12,309 nt of DNA from an uncultured Caryophanales bacterium (GTDB taxonomy: Bacteria > Bacillota_I > Bacilli_A > RF39 > UBA660). Each line of letters begins with the position of its first letter. Within the stretch, counting starts at the first letter, position 1. The notes under the pieces are model-generated. The model made no database searches and was not told the DNA's origin. It saw nothing but the letters and a program-made list of their open reading frames with translations. The DNA lies in the NCBI GenBank assembly GCA_947168625.1, contig CAMVMQ010000022.1, forward strand, positions 1 to 12,309, in the 5' to 3' direction. The position numbers were made by a program, and so were the translations under genes. Of this stretch, positions 1-6,648 are shown piece by piece.

Positions 1-716
1 AATCTATTATCAATCTTAAAAGAAACATTATGATACTGACTATTATATTTATTAATTAAATTAGTATTAAGATTCTTACTATAAATAATAACATCTTTAT
101 TTGTCTCAGATAATATATCTAATAGTTCACTAGATATATAATTATCAATAATAACAATACTTTTTTTAGCACCATTAATAATTTTTAATAATAAAGAATG
201 AGCATCATATATTTGTCCATCAAAAAATAATTCATTACTAAATGTTTTACTAGAAAAAGATTCTTCAAGTAATTTAATTCTCTCATCATGTTCTAAAACT
301 TTATTCTTATAGAAGTTCTGTTCTAATAAATTACTAGATAAAAATCTTTTCATTGTTACAAAAGCATTTATAATAGCAATACTCTGCTTAACCGCTTTTT
401 CTGTTTTAAGTAAAGCACTAAGCATAGCTACACCTTGCTCAGTAAAAGCATAAGGAAGATATCTAACACCACCCCAGTTTCTAGTCAAACTTGAGGTCAC
501 AATTTGTGACCTCAAGTCTATATATTCTGTTTCAGTAAGCCTAAAACAAAATTCTTCTGGAAATCTTTCTATATTTCTTTTTACTGCTTGATTTATTTTC
601 TTAGTTTCAGTCCCATACAGAAAAGCTAAGTCTTTATCAAGTATTACTTGTACTCCTCTAATTTCATATATCATACTTTGTATTTCTTTATTATCTATTA
701 CTTGTAATTCATTCAT
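1..716 (-). CDS. ORF6N-domain / PLD-like protein, copy 1 (3' end outside window)
   Basis: 238 codons are visible and the C-terminus lies beyond the left edge. The protein begins MNELQVIDNKEIQSMIYEIR and has the ORF6N pattern: VKRNIERFPEEF at about residues 46-57, then FTEQGVAML near 90-98. ORF6N domains are known from phage and bacterial proteins related to KilA-N/Bro-N and are thought to bind DNA. A linker (LSSNLLEQNFYKNK) leads to a C-terminal region like that of copies 2 and 3, which carry a PLD-like HxRx4D motif. Here the frame leaves the window at IDNR, just at that motif. ATG 716 is chosen because GAAGGA lies about 9 bases upstream and all three copies begin with MNxLQVI. Copy 2 ends 49 bases upstream, so the two may be co-transcribed. 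The cellular role is unknown; phage-derived regulator, defence or selfish function are all possible. Confidence 0.85.
   Translation of the reverse strand, partial: MNELQVIDNKEIQSMIYEIRGVQVILDKDLAFLYGTETKKINQAVKRNIERFPEEFCFRLTETEYIDLRSQIVTSSLTRNWGGVRYLPYAFTEQGVAMLSALLKTEKAVKQSIAIINAFVTMKRFLSSNLLEQNFYKNKVLEHDERIKLLEESFSSKTFSNELFFDGQIYDAHSLLLKIINGAKKSIVIIDNYISSELLDILSETNKDVIIYSKNLNTNLINKYNSQYHNVSFKIDNR
489..517. repeat. Perfect inverted repeat inside ORF6N copy 1
   Basis: The left arm ACTTGAGGTCACAA (489-502) and its exact complement at 504-517 flank one central base, giving 14 bp arms. It lies inside the coding sequence and encodes residues around LRSQIVTSS, between the ORF6N helix region and FTEQG. 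The other two copies have an equivalent dyad at about the same distance from their start, with different arm sequences. Confidence 0.9.
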
Positions 717-747
717 CTAAAACATCCTTCTTTATCAAATTTGTTTA

Positions 748-763
748 AGGTCACAATTTGTGA
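748..763. promoter_or_regulatory. Second copy of the copy-1 dyad core, upstream of ORF6N copy 1
   Basis: The 16 bases AGGTCACAATTTGTGA are identical to positions 494-509 inside copy 1. The symmetrical part is 751-763 (TCACAA, one base, TTGTGA). It lies 31 bases before the copy 1 ATG and 2 bases after the copy 2 stop. It could be an operator for copy 1, an mRNA hairpin between the two genes, or a scar of duplication. The regulatory role is inferred from position only. Confidence 0.5.
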
Positions 764-765
764 TT

Positions 766-1617
766 TTATAGTTTGTATAACATATCATTAATCATATCTT
801 TATTTTCAATTTTACTAATACAAAAACATTTCTTACCTAAGTCTTTAAAAGAAGAACCACAGTGATATAATAGCTTTTTATCAATAATAATAAACCTATC
901 GTGATAACTATCATTAAACTTTATATTAACATTATCATATTGTTTTTTATATTTATCAATTAAATCATTAGTTACATTTTTACTATATACAGTAACTTTT
1001 TTCTTTGTTTTAGAAAGTAACTTAAATAATTCTTTAGAAGCATAATTATCAATAATAATAATACTTTCTTTAGAACTATCAAATATATCAAGAAGAAAAG
1101 CATAAGCATCAAAAAATTGCCCTTCATAAAAGATTTCATTACTAAATGTATTAGTAGAAAAAGAGTCTTCAAGTAATTTAATTCTCTCATCATGTTCTAA
1201 AACTTTATTCTTATAGAAGTTCTGTTCTAATAAATTACTAGATAAAAATCTTCTCATAGTAACAAAAGCATCTATTATTTGTATACTTGTATTTATCGCA
1301 ATATCAGATTTTAAAATAGTTGAAAGCATTGCTACTCCTTGTTCAGTAAAAACTCTAGGATTTTTATACCTTCCACCTCGAGTCTCATTTTTTTGGTCGC
1401 AATTTGCGACTAAAAAAGTATTAGATTCTTCATCAGTTAAATTCCAAGAAAATCTTTCTGGAAACTTTTTTATATTTCTTTTAACTGCTTCATTTATTCT
1501 TTTAGTTTCAACGTGATAAAGTTTAGCTAAATCAAAGTCAAATATAACTTGTACTCCTCTTATTTCATGTATCATACTTTGTATTTGTTTATTATCTATT
1601 ACTTGTAAATCATTCAT
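766..1617 (-). CDS. ORF6N-domain / PLD-like protein, copy 2
   Basis: 283 residues, complete. The N-terminal ORF6N domain covers about residues 1-110, with VKRNIKKFPERF and FTEQGVAMLS. The C-terminal domain has IIIIDNYASKELFKLLS followed by HDRFIIID (239-246) and LYHCGSSFKDLG. This is the HxKx4D pattern of phospholipase-D-like enzymes with Arg in place of Lys, followed by the usual small-residue GxSxKD stretch. PLD superfamily members include nucleases, so a DNA-binding plus nuclease-like architecture is a fair inference, but activity is not shown and the Lys change may abolish it. Start 1617 is preferred over an in-frame ATG at 1686: GGAGGGG precedes it at the right distance, the paralogues start with the same residues, and the predicted promoter lies within the extra 69 bases. 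It follows the suf operon and precedes copy 1. Confidence 0.88.
   Translation of the reverse strand: MNDLQVIDNKQIQSMIHEIRGVQVIFDFDLAKLYHVETKRINEAVKRNIKKFPERFSWNLTDEESNTFLVANCDQKNETRGGRYKNPRVFTEQGVAMLSTILKSDIAINTSIQIIDAFVTMRRFLSSNLLEQNFYKNKVLEHDERIKLLEDSFSTNTFSNEIFYEGQFFDAYAFLLDIFDSSKESIIIIDNYASKELFKLLSKTKKKVTVYSKNVTNDLIDKYKKQYDNVNIKFNDSYHDRFIIIDKKLLYHCGSSFKDLGKKCFCISKIENKDMINDMLYKL
1389..1417. repeat. Inverted repeat inside ORF6N copy 2
   Basis: The arms 1389-1402 (TTTTTTGGTCGCAA) and 1404-1417 pair over 14 positions with one G·T, around one central base. It starts 201 bases from the ATG, against 200 in copy 1. On the coding strand the centre is CAAATTG as in copies 1 and 3, but it is read GCA-AAT-TGC instead of CAA-ATT-G, so it encodes VANCDQ rather than SQIVTS. 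Confidence 0.85.
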
Positions 1618-1671
1618 CTCAAAACCCCTCCAAAAATTTATTTTTTTAAGACCAATTCTTAGCACAAAAAC

Positions 1672-1699
1672 TTTATCATAAATCAAGTATAAATGTCAA
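1672..1699 (-). promoter_or_regulatory. Promoter of ORF6N copy 2
   Basis: TTGACA (1694-1699) and GATAAA (1672-1677) are separated by 16 bases, with TAT directly before the -10. The arrangement, the spacing and the following leader are shared with copy 3, and both have the palindrome AGTTAACT upstream (1713-1720 here). The predicted transcript start lies about 45-50 bases before the ATG. Confidence 0.7.
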
Positions 1700-1782
1700 T
1701 ATAATATTTCAAAGTTAACTAAAAAGGTCCATGTACCATAAATAAACAATAACTAAATGATAATTCTAGTACAAGAGAGAAA

Positions 1783-1803
1783 GAAATAACCAAAGGTTAT
1801 TTC
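1783..1803 (-). terminator. Hairpin between suf operon and ORF6N copy 2
   Basis: GAAATAACC and its exact complement GGTTATTTC flank a 3-base loop, giving 9 bp. On the minus strand it is followed by TTTCTCTCTTG, a poor U-tract, so it could be a back-up terminator for the suf operon or a structural element. It lies about 80 bases upstream of the copy 2 -35. Confidence 0.4.
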
Positions 1804-1823
1804 GAGTAGCAAAACAGTTAAAT

Positions 1824-1854
1824 AAAAAAATACTTAAATATAAATTCAAGTATT
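1824..1854 (-). terminator. Rho-independent terminator of suf operon
   Basis: AATACTT (1848-1854 read in reverse) pairs with AAGTATT, and the stem can extend inward to about 11 bp. A run of seven U follows on the minus strand (A-tract at 1824-1830). It lies 1 base after the sufU stop. Confidence 0.75.
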
Positions 1855-1855
1855 C

Positions 1856-2275
1856 TTAATTATTCTCTAAAAATTTCTTAATTCCGTTAGCAGTTAAAGT
1901 AGCACACTTAATTCTAGATGGTTGCTTACCAGTATCATCAAATACTAATAATTCTTTAAGTACTTCTTTATCATATTCTTCTTCATTAATCATCTTAAGA
2001 TAATTATCAATTATATATAATGCCTCTTCTTTAGATTTACCAATAAGTAAATTAATCAAGATATTAGTAGAAGATATACTAATAACACAAGCTTCTCCTT
2101 CAAAAGAAATATCTTTAATAATATTATTATCCATATCAATATATATATCTAAGTTATCAATACAACTAACATTTCTTGTATTAATCTTCGTAAATTCATC
2201 TCCATTACTAATATATTTCTTATTAGCATTCTGATAATTATCTAAAATAATACTTCTTTTAAGATCTCTATCCAT
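1856..2275 (-). CDS. sufU: Fe-S cluster assembly scaffold / sulfur acceptor SufU
   Basis: 139 residues from MDRDLKRSI. SufU is the zinc-containing partner that accepts persulfide sulfur from SufS in Firmicutes. The ligand set is visible: Cys38 and Asp40 in NVSCID (the family's NPxCGD), Cys63 in GEACVIS, and Cys124 in RIKCATL. Length matches SufU rather than IscU. The start at 2275 overlaps the sufS stop as TAATG, the usual sign of translational coupling, and GGAAGG lies about 9 bases upstream. An in-frame ATG at 2293 would add six residues. It is the last gene of the operon. In many Firmicutes sufB follows here; instead there is a terminator and then ORF6N genes. Confidence 0.92.
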   Translation of the reverse strand: MDRDLKRSIILDNYQNANKKYISNGDEFTKINTRNVSCIDNLDIYIDMDNNIIKDISFEGEACVISISSTNILINLLIGKSKEEALYIIDNYLKMINEEEYDKEVLKELLVFDDTGKQPSRIKCATLTANGIKKFLENN

Positions 2276-3471
2276 TATAATATTTCCTTCCATATATTTT
2301 CACTATTTTTAAGTACATTAATAAGTAAATCAATTTCTTCTTTATTATTATAAAAAGATAAACTAATTCTAACCGTATTACTAATATTAATCTCATTATC
2401 AAGTATTTTAGCACAATGATTACCTGCTCTTACACATATATTATATTTATCTAAGTAAACAGCGGTATCTTGAGCAAATACCCCCTTAATATTAAATGCT
2501 ACTATATTAGTATCAACTTCTCTATTATATACATCAATAAAATCTAATTTATCTAATTCACTAATAAGATATCTTCTAAGTTCTTTTTCATATTTATTAA
2601 TCTTATCAATACCAATATCTTCAATATAACTAATAGCAGCACCTAGTCCTAATACTCCCTCAATATTCGGAGTACCTCCTTCTAATCTGGTAGGAATTTC
2701 CCTAAGTTCAACATAACCATCTTTCGTAAACATAGCATTCATTCCCCCACCATAATTAAATGGAGTAACTTTATCTAATAAGTCAAATTTACCATATAAA
2801 ACCCCAATGCCAGTTGGACCATACATCTTATGACCACTAAAAGCCATAAAATCAATATCCATATTCTGTACATCTATTTTACTATGAGCTATCCCTTGAG
2901 CAGCATCTACTACCATTAATATATTATTATCATGAGCAATCTTACTAATCTCTTTAATAGGACGAGTATCTCCTACTACATTAGTAGTCATTGCAATAGA
3001 TATAACCTTAGTTTTATCAGTAATAGCTTTCTTTACATTATCTATACTAACTTCATGTTTATTATCTAAATCTATATATTTAACTTTAATACCTATTTCT
3101 TTTTCTAATATAAACCAAGGAACAATATTTGAAGCATGTTCACTAAGAGTAATAAGTACTTCATCGCCTTCTTTTAAATTATCTTTAAAATAACCAAAGA
3201 TAATCATATTCATACTATTAGTAGTACCACTAGTAAAAACAATTTCTGATTTTTCTTTAGCATTAATAAACTTAGCTACCTTTTCTCTAGCTTCTTCATA
3301 AAGATTATCAACTATTGCACTAGTCTTATAGTCACCTCTGTGAGCATTCGCCGTATATTCATCGTAATACTTTAAAATACTATCTCTTACAACATTAGGT
3401 TTTAGTGTCGTAGCACCATTATCAAAATAAACAATAGTCTTTCTTAATATTTCAAAGTCTTCCCTATTCAT
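2275..3471 (-). CDS. sufS: Cysteine desulfurase SufS
   Basis: 398 residues, the normal length. This PLP-dependent class V aminotransferase-fold enzyme removes sulfur from cysteine and delivers it as persulfide to SufU. Visible features are the N-terminal FDNGATTLKP, VVDAAQ with the PLP-binding Asp (about 189), the Schiff-base lysine in SGHKMYGPTG (Lys215), and the catalytic cysteine in RAGNHCA (about 353), which is the type II (SufS) motif. GGAGGTG, formed by the last codons of sufD, serves as its Shine-Dalgarno, and the ATG directly follows the sufD stop. It therefore depends on translation of the gene before it. Confidence 0.95.
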   Translation of the reverse strand: MNREDFEILRKTIVYFDNGATTLKPNVVRDSILKYYDEYTANAHRGDYKTSAIVDNLYEEAREKVAKFINAKEKSEIVFTSGTTNSMNMIIFGYFKDNLKEGDEVLITLSEHASNIVPWFILEKEIGIKVKYIDLDNKHEVSIDNVKKAITDKTKVISIAMTTNVVGDTRPIKEISKIAHDNNILMVVDAAQGIAHSKIDVQNMDIDFMAFSGHKMYGPTGIGVLYGKFDLLDKVTPFNYGGGMNAMFTKDGYVELREIPTRLEGGTPNIEGVLGLGAAISYIEDIGIDKINKYEKELRRYLISELDKLDFIDVYNREVDTNIVAFNIKGVFAQDTAVYLDKYNICVRAGNHCAKILDNEINISNTVRISLSFYNNKEEIDLLINVLKNSENIWKEIL

Positions 3472-4236
3472 CTATTCACCTCCTATTTTACTTAATATAT
3501 CAATAATTTTCTGTCGATAATCATCAGGAACATTAATATTCCCCAAAATTATTCCCGTTATAATCAAATTAAGACTATCTTTATAATTAATACCTCTACT
3601 CATCAAATAAAATAAATCATCACCATCTATATTTCCAATTACCGAAGCATGAATCGCAGTAGTACTATTATCATGGGTATACATATTAGGATTAATTCTG
3701 TTATCTGATTCACCCAAGGTAATAATCTTAGTATGCTGATTAAGATAAGTATCTAATATACCATTATTCACAAAACTATTTATATCAAAATAATTGGAAC
3801 TATTTTCTTTAGCAACTGTTCTATTAAATATGTCACTACGAGTATTATCTTTATTATGATAAATATTAATAGTATACTTATCCCTACCACTAGATATACT
3901 GGAAAAATTGTATTTAATACTAGATTTTTCACCATTTAAATAAATATCAATATTCTCCGTAACACTATTATTACTATAAAACTTACTAATAATCAATGAA
4001 GAACTATCTAAAATAAAATATTTATTTTTAACATTTATATTCTTATTACTAGAATATTCAAATAAATTAATACATCTATTTTTATTAATATTAATATTTA
4101 AATTAATATTATCACAGTCGATATATTCAATTATAAAATTACCATTTTCTAGGAAAGTAATATTATTGTCATAAATGCTAATATCATCATTATCATAAGG
4201 AATAATCATATTATTAACTACTTTTATTTTATTCAT
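3472..4236 (-). CDS. sufD: SufB/SufD family Fe-S assembly protein, short form
   Basis: 254 residues, clearly shorter than typical SufD or SufB (above 400). The first two thirds are rich in Asn and Ile with repeated beta-strand-like stretches, fitting the SufBD beta-helix. The C-terminal part holds the family signature: AIHASVIGNIDGDDLFYLMSRGI resembles SufD's CTHGATVG...LFYLRSRGI. The His at about 196 matches the SufD position, and no Cys lies nearby as SufB would have. In SUF systems SufD pairs with SufB and SufC to form the SufBC2D scaffold ATPase. It overlaps sufC by 8 bases (ATGAATAA) and abuts sufS. It could serve as the only SufBD subunit here; the name sufD rests on operon position and the His. 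Confidence 0.8.
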   Translation of the reverse strand: MNKIKVVNNMIIPYDNDDISIYDNNITFLENGNFIIEYIDCDNINLNININKNRCINLFEYSSNKNINVKNKYFILDSSSLIISKFYSNNSVTENIDIYLNGEKSSIKYNFSSISSGRDKYTINIYHNKDNTRSDIFNRTVAKENSSNYFDINSFVNNGILDTYLNQHTKIITLGESDNRINPNMYTHDNSTTAIHASVIGNIDGDDLFYLMSRGINYKDSLNLIITGIILGNINVPDDYRQKIIDILSKIGGE

Positions 4237-4978
4237 TTTCTTCCTCTTTAGCTATAACATTATACCCATCTTTTTCAATAATAGTAGCTAAAATATAATT
4301 CCCAGTTTTAATAATAGTACCATCCTCCACTACATGTACAAAATTAGGTTTAATATATTCAAGAATTTTTGGATGATGAGTAATAATAAGAATAGAAGTA
4401 TTAGGATTGTCTTCTTTATATTTCCATATATTTTCAGCACATATTCTAAGACTATCAACATCTAATCCAGAATCTAATTCATCTAAAATAATAAATTTAG
4501 GATGTAATAATTTGATTTGCAGTACTTCATTCTTCTTCTTCTCACCGCCAGAAAATCCAACATTGAGTTCACGATGAATTAACTCCTGATTCATTGATAG
4601 TTCCTTGGAACCTTTTTCACATTGTAATATAAAATCATAAAGACCAACTTGTTTATTACCGACACTACTCATTGCAGTTCTCAAAAAATCTTGATTAGAA
4701 ACACCTTCTATTTCTAAAGGATACTGCATAGCTAGAAAAATTCCTTTTTTAGCTCTTTCATCTACAGATAAAGGAATCATATTATCACCATCAAATGTAA
4801 TACTACCTTTAGTGACTTTATAATTAGAGTCGCCCATAATAACTCTAGATAAAGTACTTTTTCCAACTCCATTTGGTCCCATAATAGCATGAACTTCACC
4901 ATCATTAATAGTTAAATTAAAATTATTAAGAATTTCTTTGTTATCAACTCTAACATCTAAGTTCTCTATTTTTAACAT
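4229..4978 (-). CDS. sufC: Fe-S assembly ATPase SufC
   Basis: 249 residues. This soluble ABC ATPase powers SufBD during cluster assembly; it is not a transporter. The ABC landmarks in order are: Walker A GPNGVGKST (about 34-42), Q-loop in AMQYPLEIEGVS, signature FSGGEKKKNE, Walker B with D-loop FIILDELDSGLDVD, and the switch His in IITHH. The start at 4978 (MLKIENL, the usual SufC beginning) is preferred to ATG 4990 because GAGGG sits 6 bases upstream of it, while nothing suitable precedes 4990. First gene of sufCDSU. Confidence 0.94.
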   Translation of the reverse strand: MLKIENLDVRVDNKEILNNFNLTINDGEVHAIMGPNGVGKSTLSRVIMGDSNYKVTKGSITFDGDNMIPLSVDERAKKGIFLAMQYPLEIEGVSNQDFLRTAMSSVGNKQVGLYDFILQCEKGSKELSMNQELIHRELNVGFSGGEKKKNEVLQIKLLHPKFIILDELDSGLDVDSLRICAENIWKYKEDNPNTSILIITHHPKILEYIKPNFVHVVEDGTIIKTGNYILATIIEKDGYNVIAKEEENE

Positions 4979-4999
4979 ATTTTCCCTCATTTCTATATA

Positions 5000-5028
5000 A
5001 TTATAACACGATTAATCTTATTTGAAAA
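5000..5028 (-). promoter_or_regulatory. sufC: Probable promoter of suf operon
   Basis: A perfect TATAAT (5000-5005) lies 17 bases from a weak TTTTCA (5023-5028), between the rpoD terminator and sufC. The leader would be only about 15 bases long. No IscR-like or other operator is evident. Confidence 0.55.
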
Positions 5029-5053
5029 TAAAAGAAAGACAATAAAGTCTCTC
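5029..5053 (-). terminator. Terminator of rpoD transcript
   Basis: GAGAGAC and GTCTTTC (5047-5053 and 5034-5040, read on the minus strand) form 7 bp with one G·U and a 6-base loop, followed by TTTTATTTTC. It sits 9 bases after the rpoD stop. Confidence 0.7.
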
Positions 5054-5062
5054 AATAAATAA

Positions 5063-6571
5063 TTATTTATAATATTTTGCTTCTCGAGGATTTCTAAGTT
5101 TACGAAGCGATTTAGCCTCGATTTGTCTTACTCTCTCTCTTGTTAAACCTAGCATATTTCCTATTTGCTCAAGTGTATATTCTTTGCTGTTTGGATTAGA
5201 TAATGGGTCAGCCAAACCAAATCTTAACATTACTATAAGTTTTTCACGTTCAGATAATAAGTCAATAGCTTTTCTAAGATTTTGAGCTCGTTCATCCCTT
5301 AAAGCAATCTCGTAAACATCAGCATTTGGGCTTTCAATAAAATCACCCAGAAGAGTGTCATCACTATCTTCAGTATTAACAGGAGTATCAAGAGACGATA
5401 TACTAGGAATAGCAATATTTTCCCTAATATATTCTACTTTTTCTAATGGAATATTAGCCATTTTTGCTATCGTTTCATTATTTGGCTCAACTCCATATTC
5501 TTGTAAATAATTTCGTATTACTTTTCTAATTTTACTATCTAATTCAGTAACATGTACAGGAATTCTAATAGTTCGTCCTAAATCACTCAAACTTCTAGAT
5601 ATACTTTGTCTAATCCACCAAGTAGCATAAGTAGAAAACTTTCTATTAAGACTAACATCAAATCTATCAACAGCACGCATAAGTCCCATATTACCGTATT
5701 GGACTAAATCCATTAAATCAAAGCTATTAAAATAATAATGTTTTGCTATATTCACAACAAGTCTTAAGTTAGCATTAACTATTTTCTTATTCACATTTCT
5801 GCATTCTATAATTAAATTAAATTGCTTATTCAATTTATCATGGCAAATAGGAGTTACATTACTTAAATCTACACCCAATTTTTGTTCAATTTGATCTTTT
5901 GATGGAATAACATTTTTATTATTCTCACCATTTTCATTCCACTTAAATAAACCTAGAAAAGAACTAATTATTTTAGAATCTTTTGTTTTTATTTTATTTA
6001 TTTTATTCAGTTTATCCCACAATTCTTTAGTATCAATAGATAAAAGAATGCTATAAAGATCATTAAAAATAGTCTTACTATCTACATAAGATGCAATAGA
6101 TACACTGTTTCTTAAATAATCCCTTTTATTAAATAAAGATACTTCCTCTTCTCTTGTTAATAATGGAATTTCTCCAATCTCTTTTAAATAAGACTTAACA
6201 CTATCTGAAGAATAAGGAATTTCTATATTATTACTATTCTGTTCCAAAGAAACATTATAAATATTTTCTTCATCATCATTAGTGATTTTTGAAAAATATT
6301 TGATAACATTTTCATCACCAAATTCATCACATAAATGAGATAATACTGTATCATCATTAACTGCTTTACCATGATATTTAATATAAAGATAAGGTTCAAG
6401 ATATTTTTTACCAATTTCTTTTTTTGATATTTGTTCAAAAATTTTCTTAAAAATACATATAACAATTTCTTCATCATAAATACTAAATAGAGATAGTAAA
6501 TCTTCATATGTGATAAAATCATGCATTTTTATATCAGTGATAATATCATTAGCGGTATATTTCTTGTCCAT
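5063..6571 (-). CDS. rpoD: Primary RNA polymerase sigma factor (RpoD/SigA)
   Basis: 502 residues. An N-terminal region-1.1-like part (about 1-70) is followed by an acidic linker. Region 1.2 is VKSYLKEIGEIPLLTREEE (125-143). Region 2 runs from NLRLVVNIAK (268) through FDLMDLVQYGNMGLMRAVDRF and KFSTYATWWIRQSI to RTIRIPVH (333-340). Region 3 follows, and region 4 ends in YTLEQIGNMLGLTRERVRQIE (465-485) with the -35-reading helix-turn-helix. It is longer than the about 370-residue SigA of Bacillus because about 110 residues (155-265) separate regions 1.2 and 2. It binds core polymerase and directs housekeeping transcription. The Shine-Dalgarno AAAGGATG lies upstream of ATG 6571. It has its own promoter but follows nrnA on the same strand. 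Confidence 0.95.
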   Translation of the reverse strand: MDKKYTANDIITDIKMHDFITYEDLLSLFSIYDEEIVICIFKKIFEQISKKEIGKKYLEPYLYIKYHGKAVNDDTVLSHLCDEFGDENVIKYFSKITNDDEENIYNVSLEQNSNNIEIPYSSDSVKSYLKEIGEIPLLTREEEVSLFNKRDYLRNSVSIASYVDSKTIFNDLYSILLSIDTKELWDKLNKINKIKTKDSKIISSFLGLFKWNENGENNKNVIPSKDQIEQKLGVDLSNVTPICHDKLNKQFNLIIECRNVNKKIVNANLRLVVNIAKHYYFNSFDLMDLVQYGNMGLMRAVDRFDVSLNRKFSTYATWWIRQSISRSLSDLGRTIRIPVHVTELDSKIRKVIRNYLQEYGVEPNNETIAKMANIPLEKVEYIRENIAIPSISSLDTPVNTEDSDDTLLGDFIESPNADVYEIALRDERAQNLRKAIDLLSEREKLIVMLRFGLADPLSNPNSKEYTLEQIGNMLGLTRERVRQIEAKSLRKLRNPREAKYYK

Positions 6572-6616
6572 AGTATCATCCTTTCAATAAAATATAATCC
6601 CTTTAAGTAAGAACAT

Positions 6617-6645
6617 ATGTTATCATAAATTGAAAAAAAAGTCAA
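6617..6645 (-). promoter_or_regulatory. rpoD: Probable rpoD promoter
   Basis: TTGACT (6640-6645) and TAACAT (6617-6622) are spaced by 17 bases, with eight consecutive T including the last -35 base. It directly follows the nrnA stop. No terminator was found after nrnA, so read-through from ackA-nrnA is also possible. Confidence 0.45.
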
Positions 6646-6648
6646 ACA

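Noticed and set aside
489..517. Dyads as transcription terminators
   Set aside because: They lie inside open reading frames about 200 bases from the start and have no U-tract, except A/T arms in copy 2.
972..1193. Minus-strand frame inside ORF6N copy 2
   Set aside because: Out-of-frame shadow rich in Leu, Lys and Met, as expected from AT-rich coding DNA.
1618..1686. N-terminal extension of ORF6N copy 2 to ATG 1686
   Set aside because: It has no ribosome binding site and overlaps the predicted -10. The paralogues start at the equivalent of 1617, which has GGAGGGG upstream.
6223..6522. Minus-strand frame inside rpoD
   Set aside because: Shadow of the sigma factor gene, with low-complexity composition.
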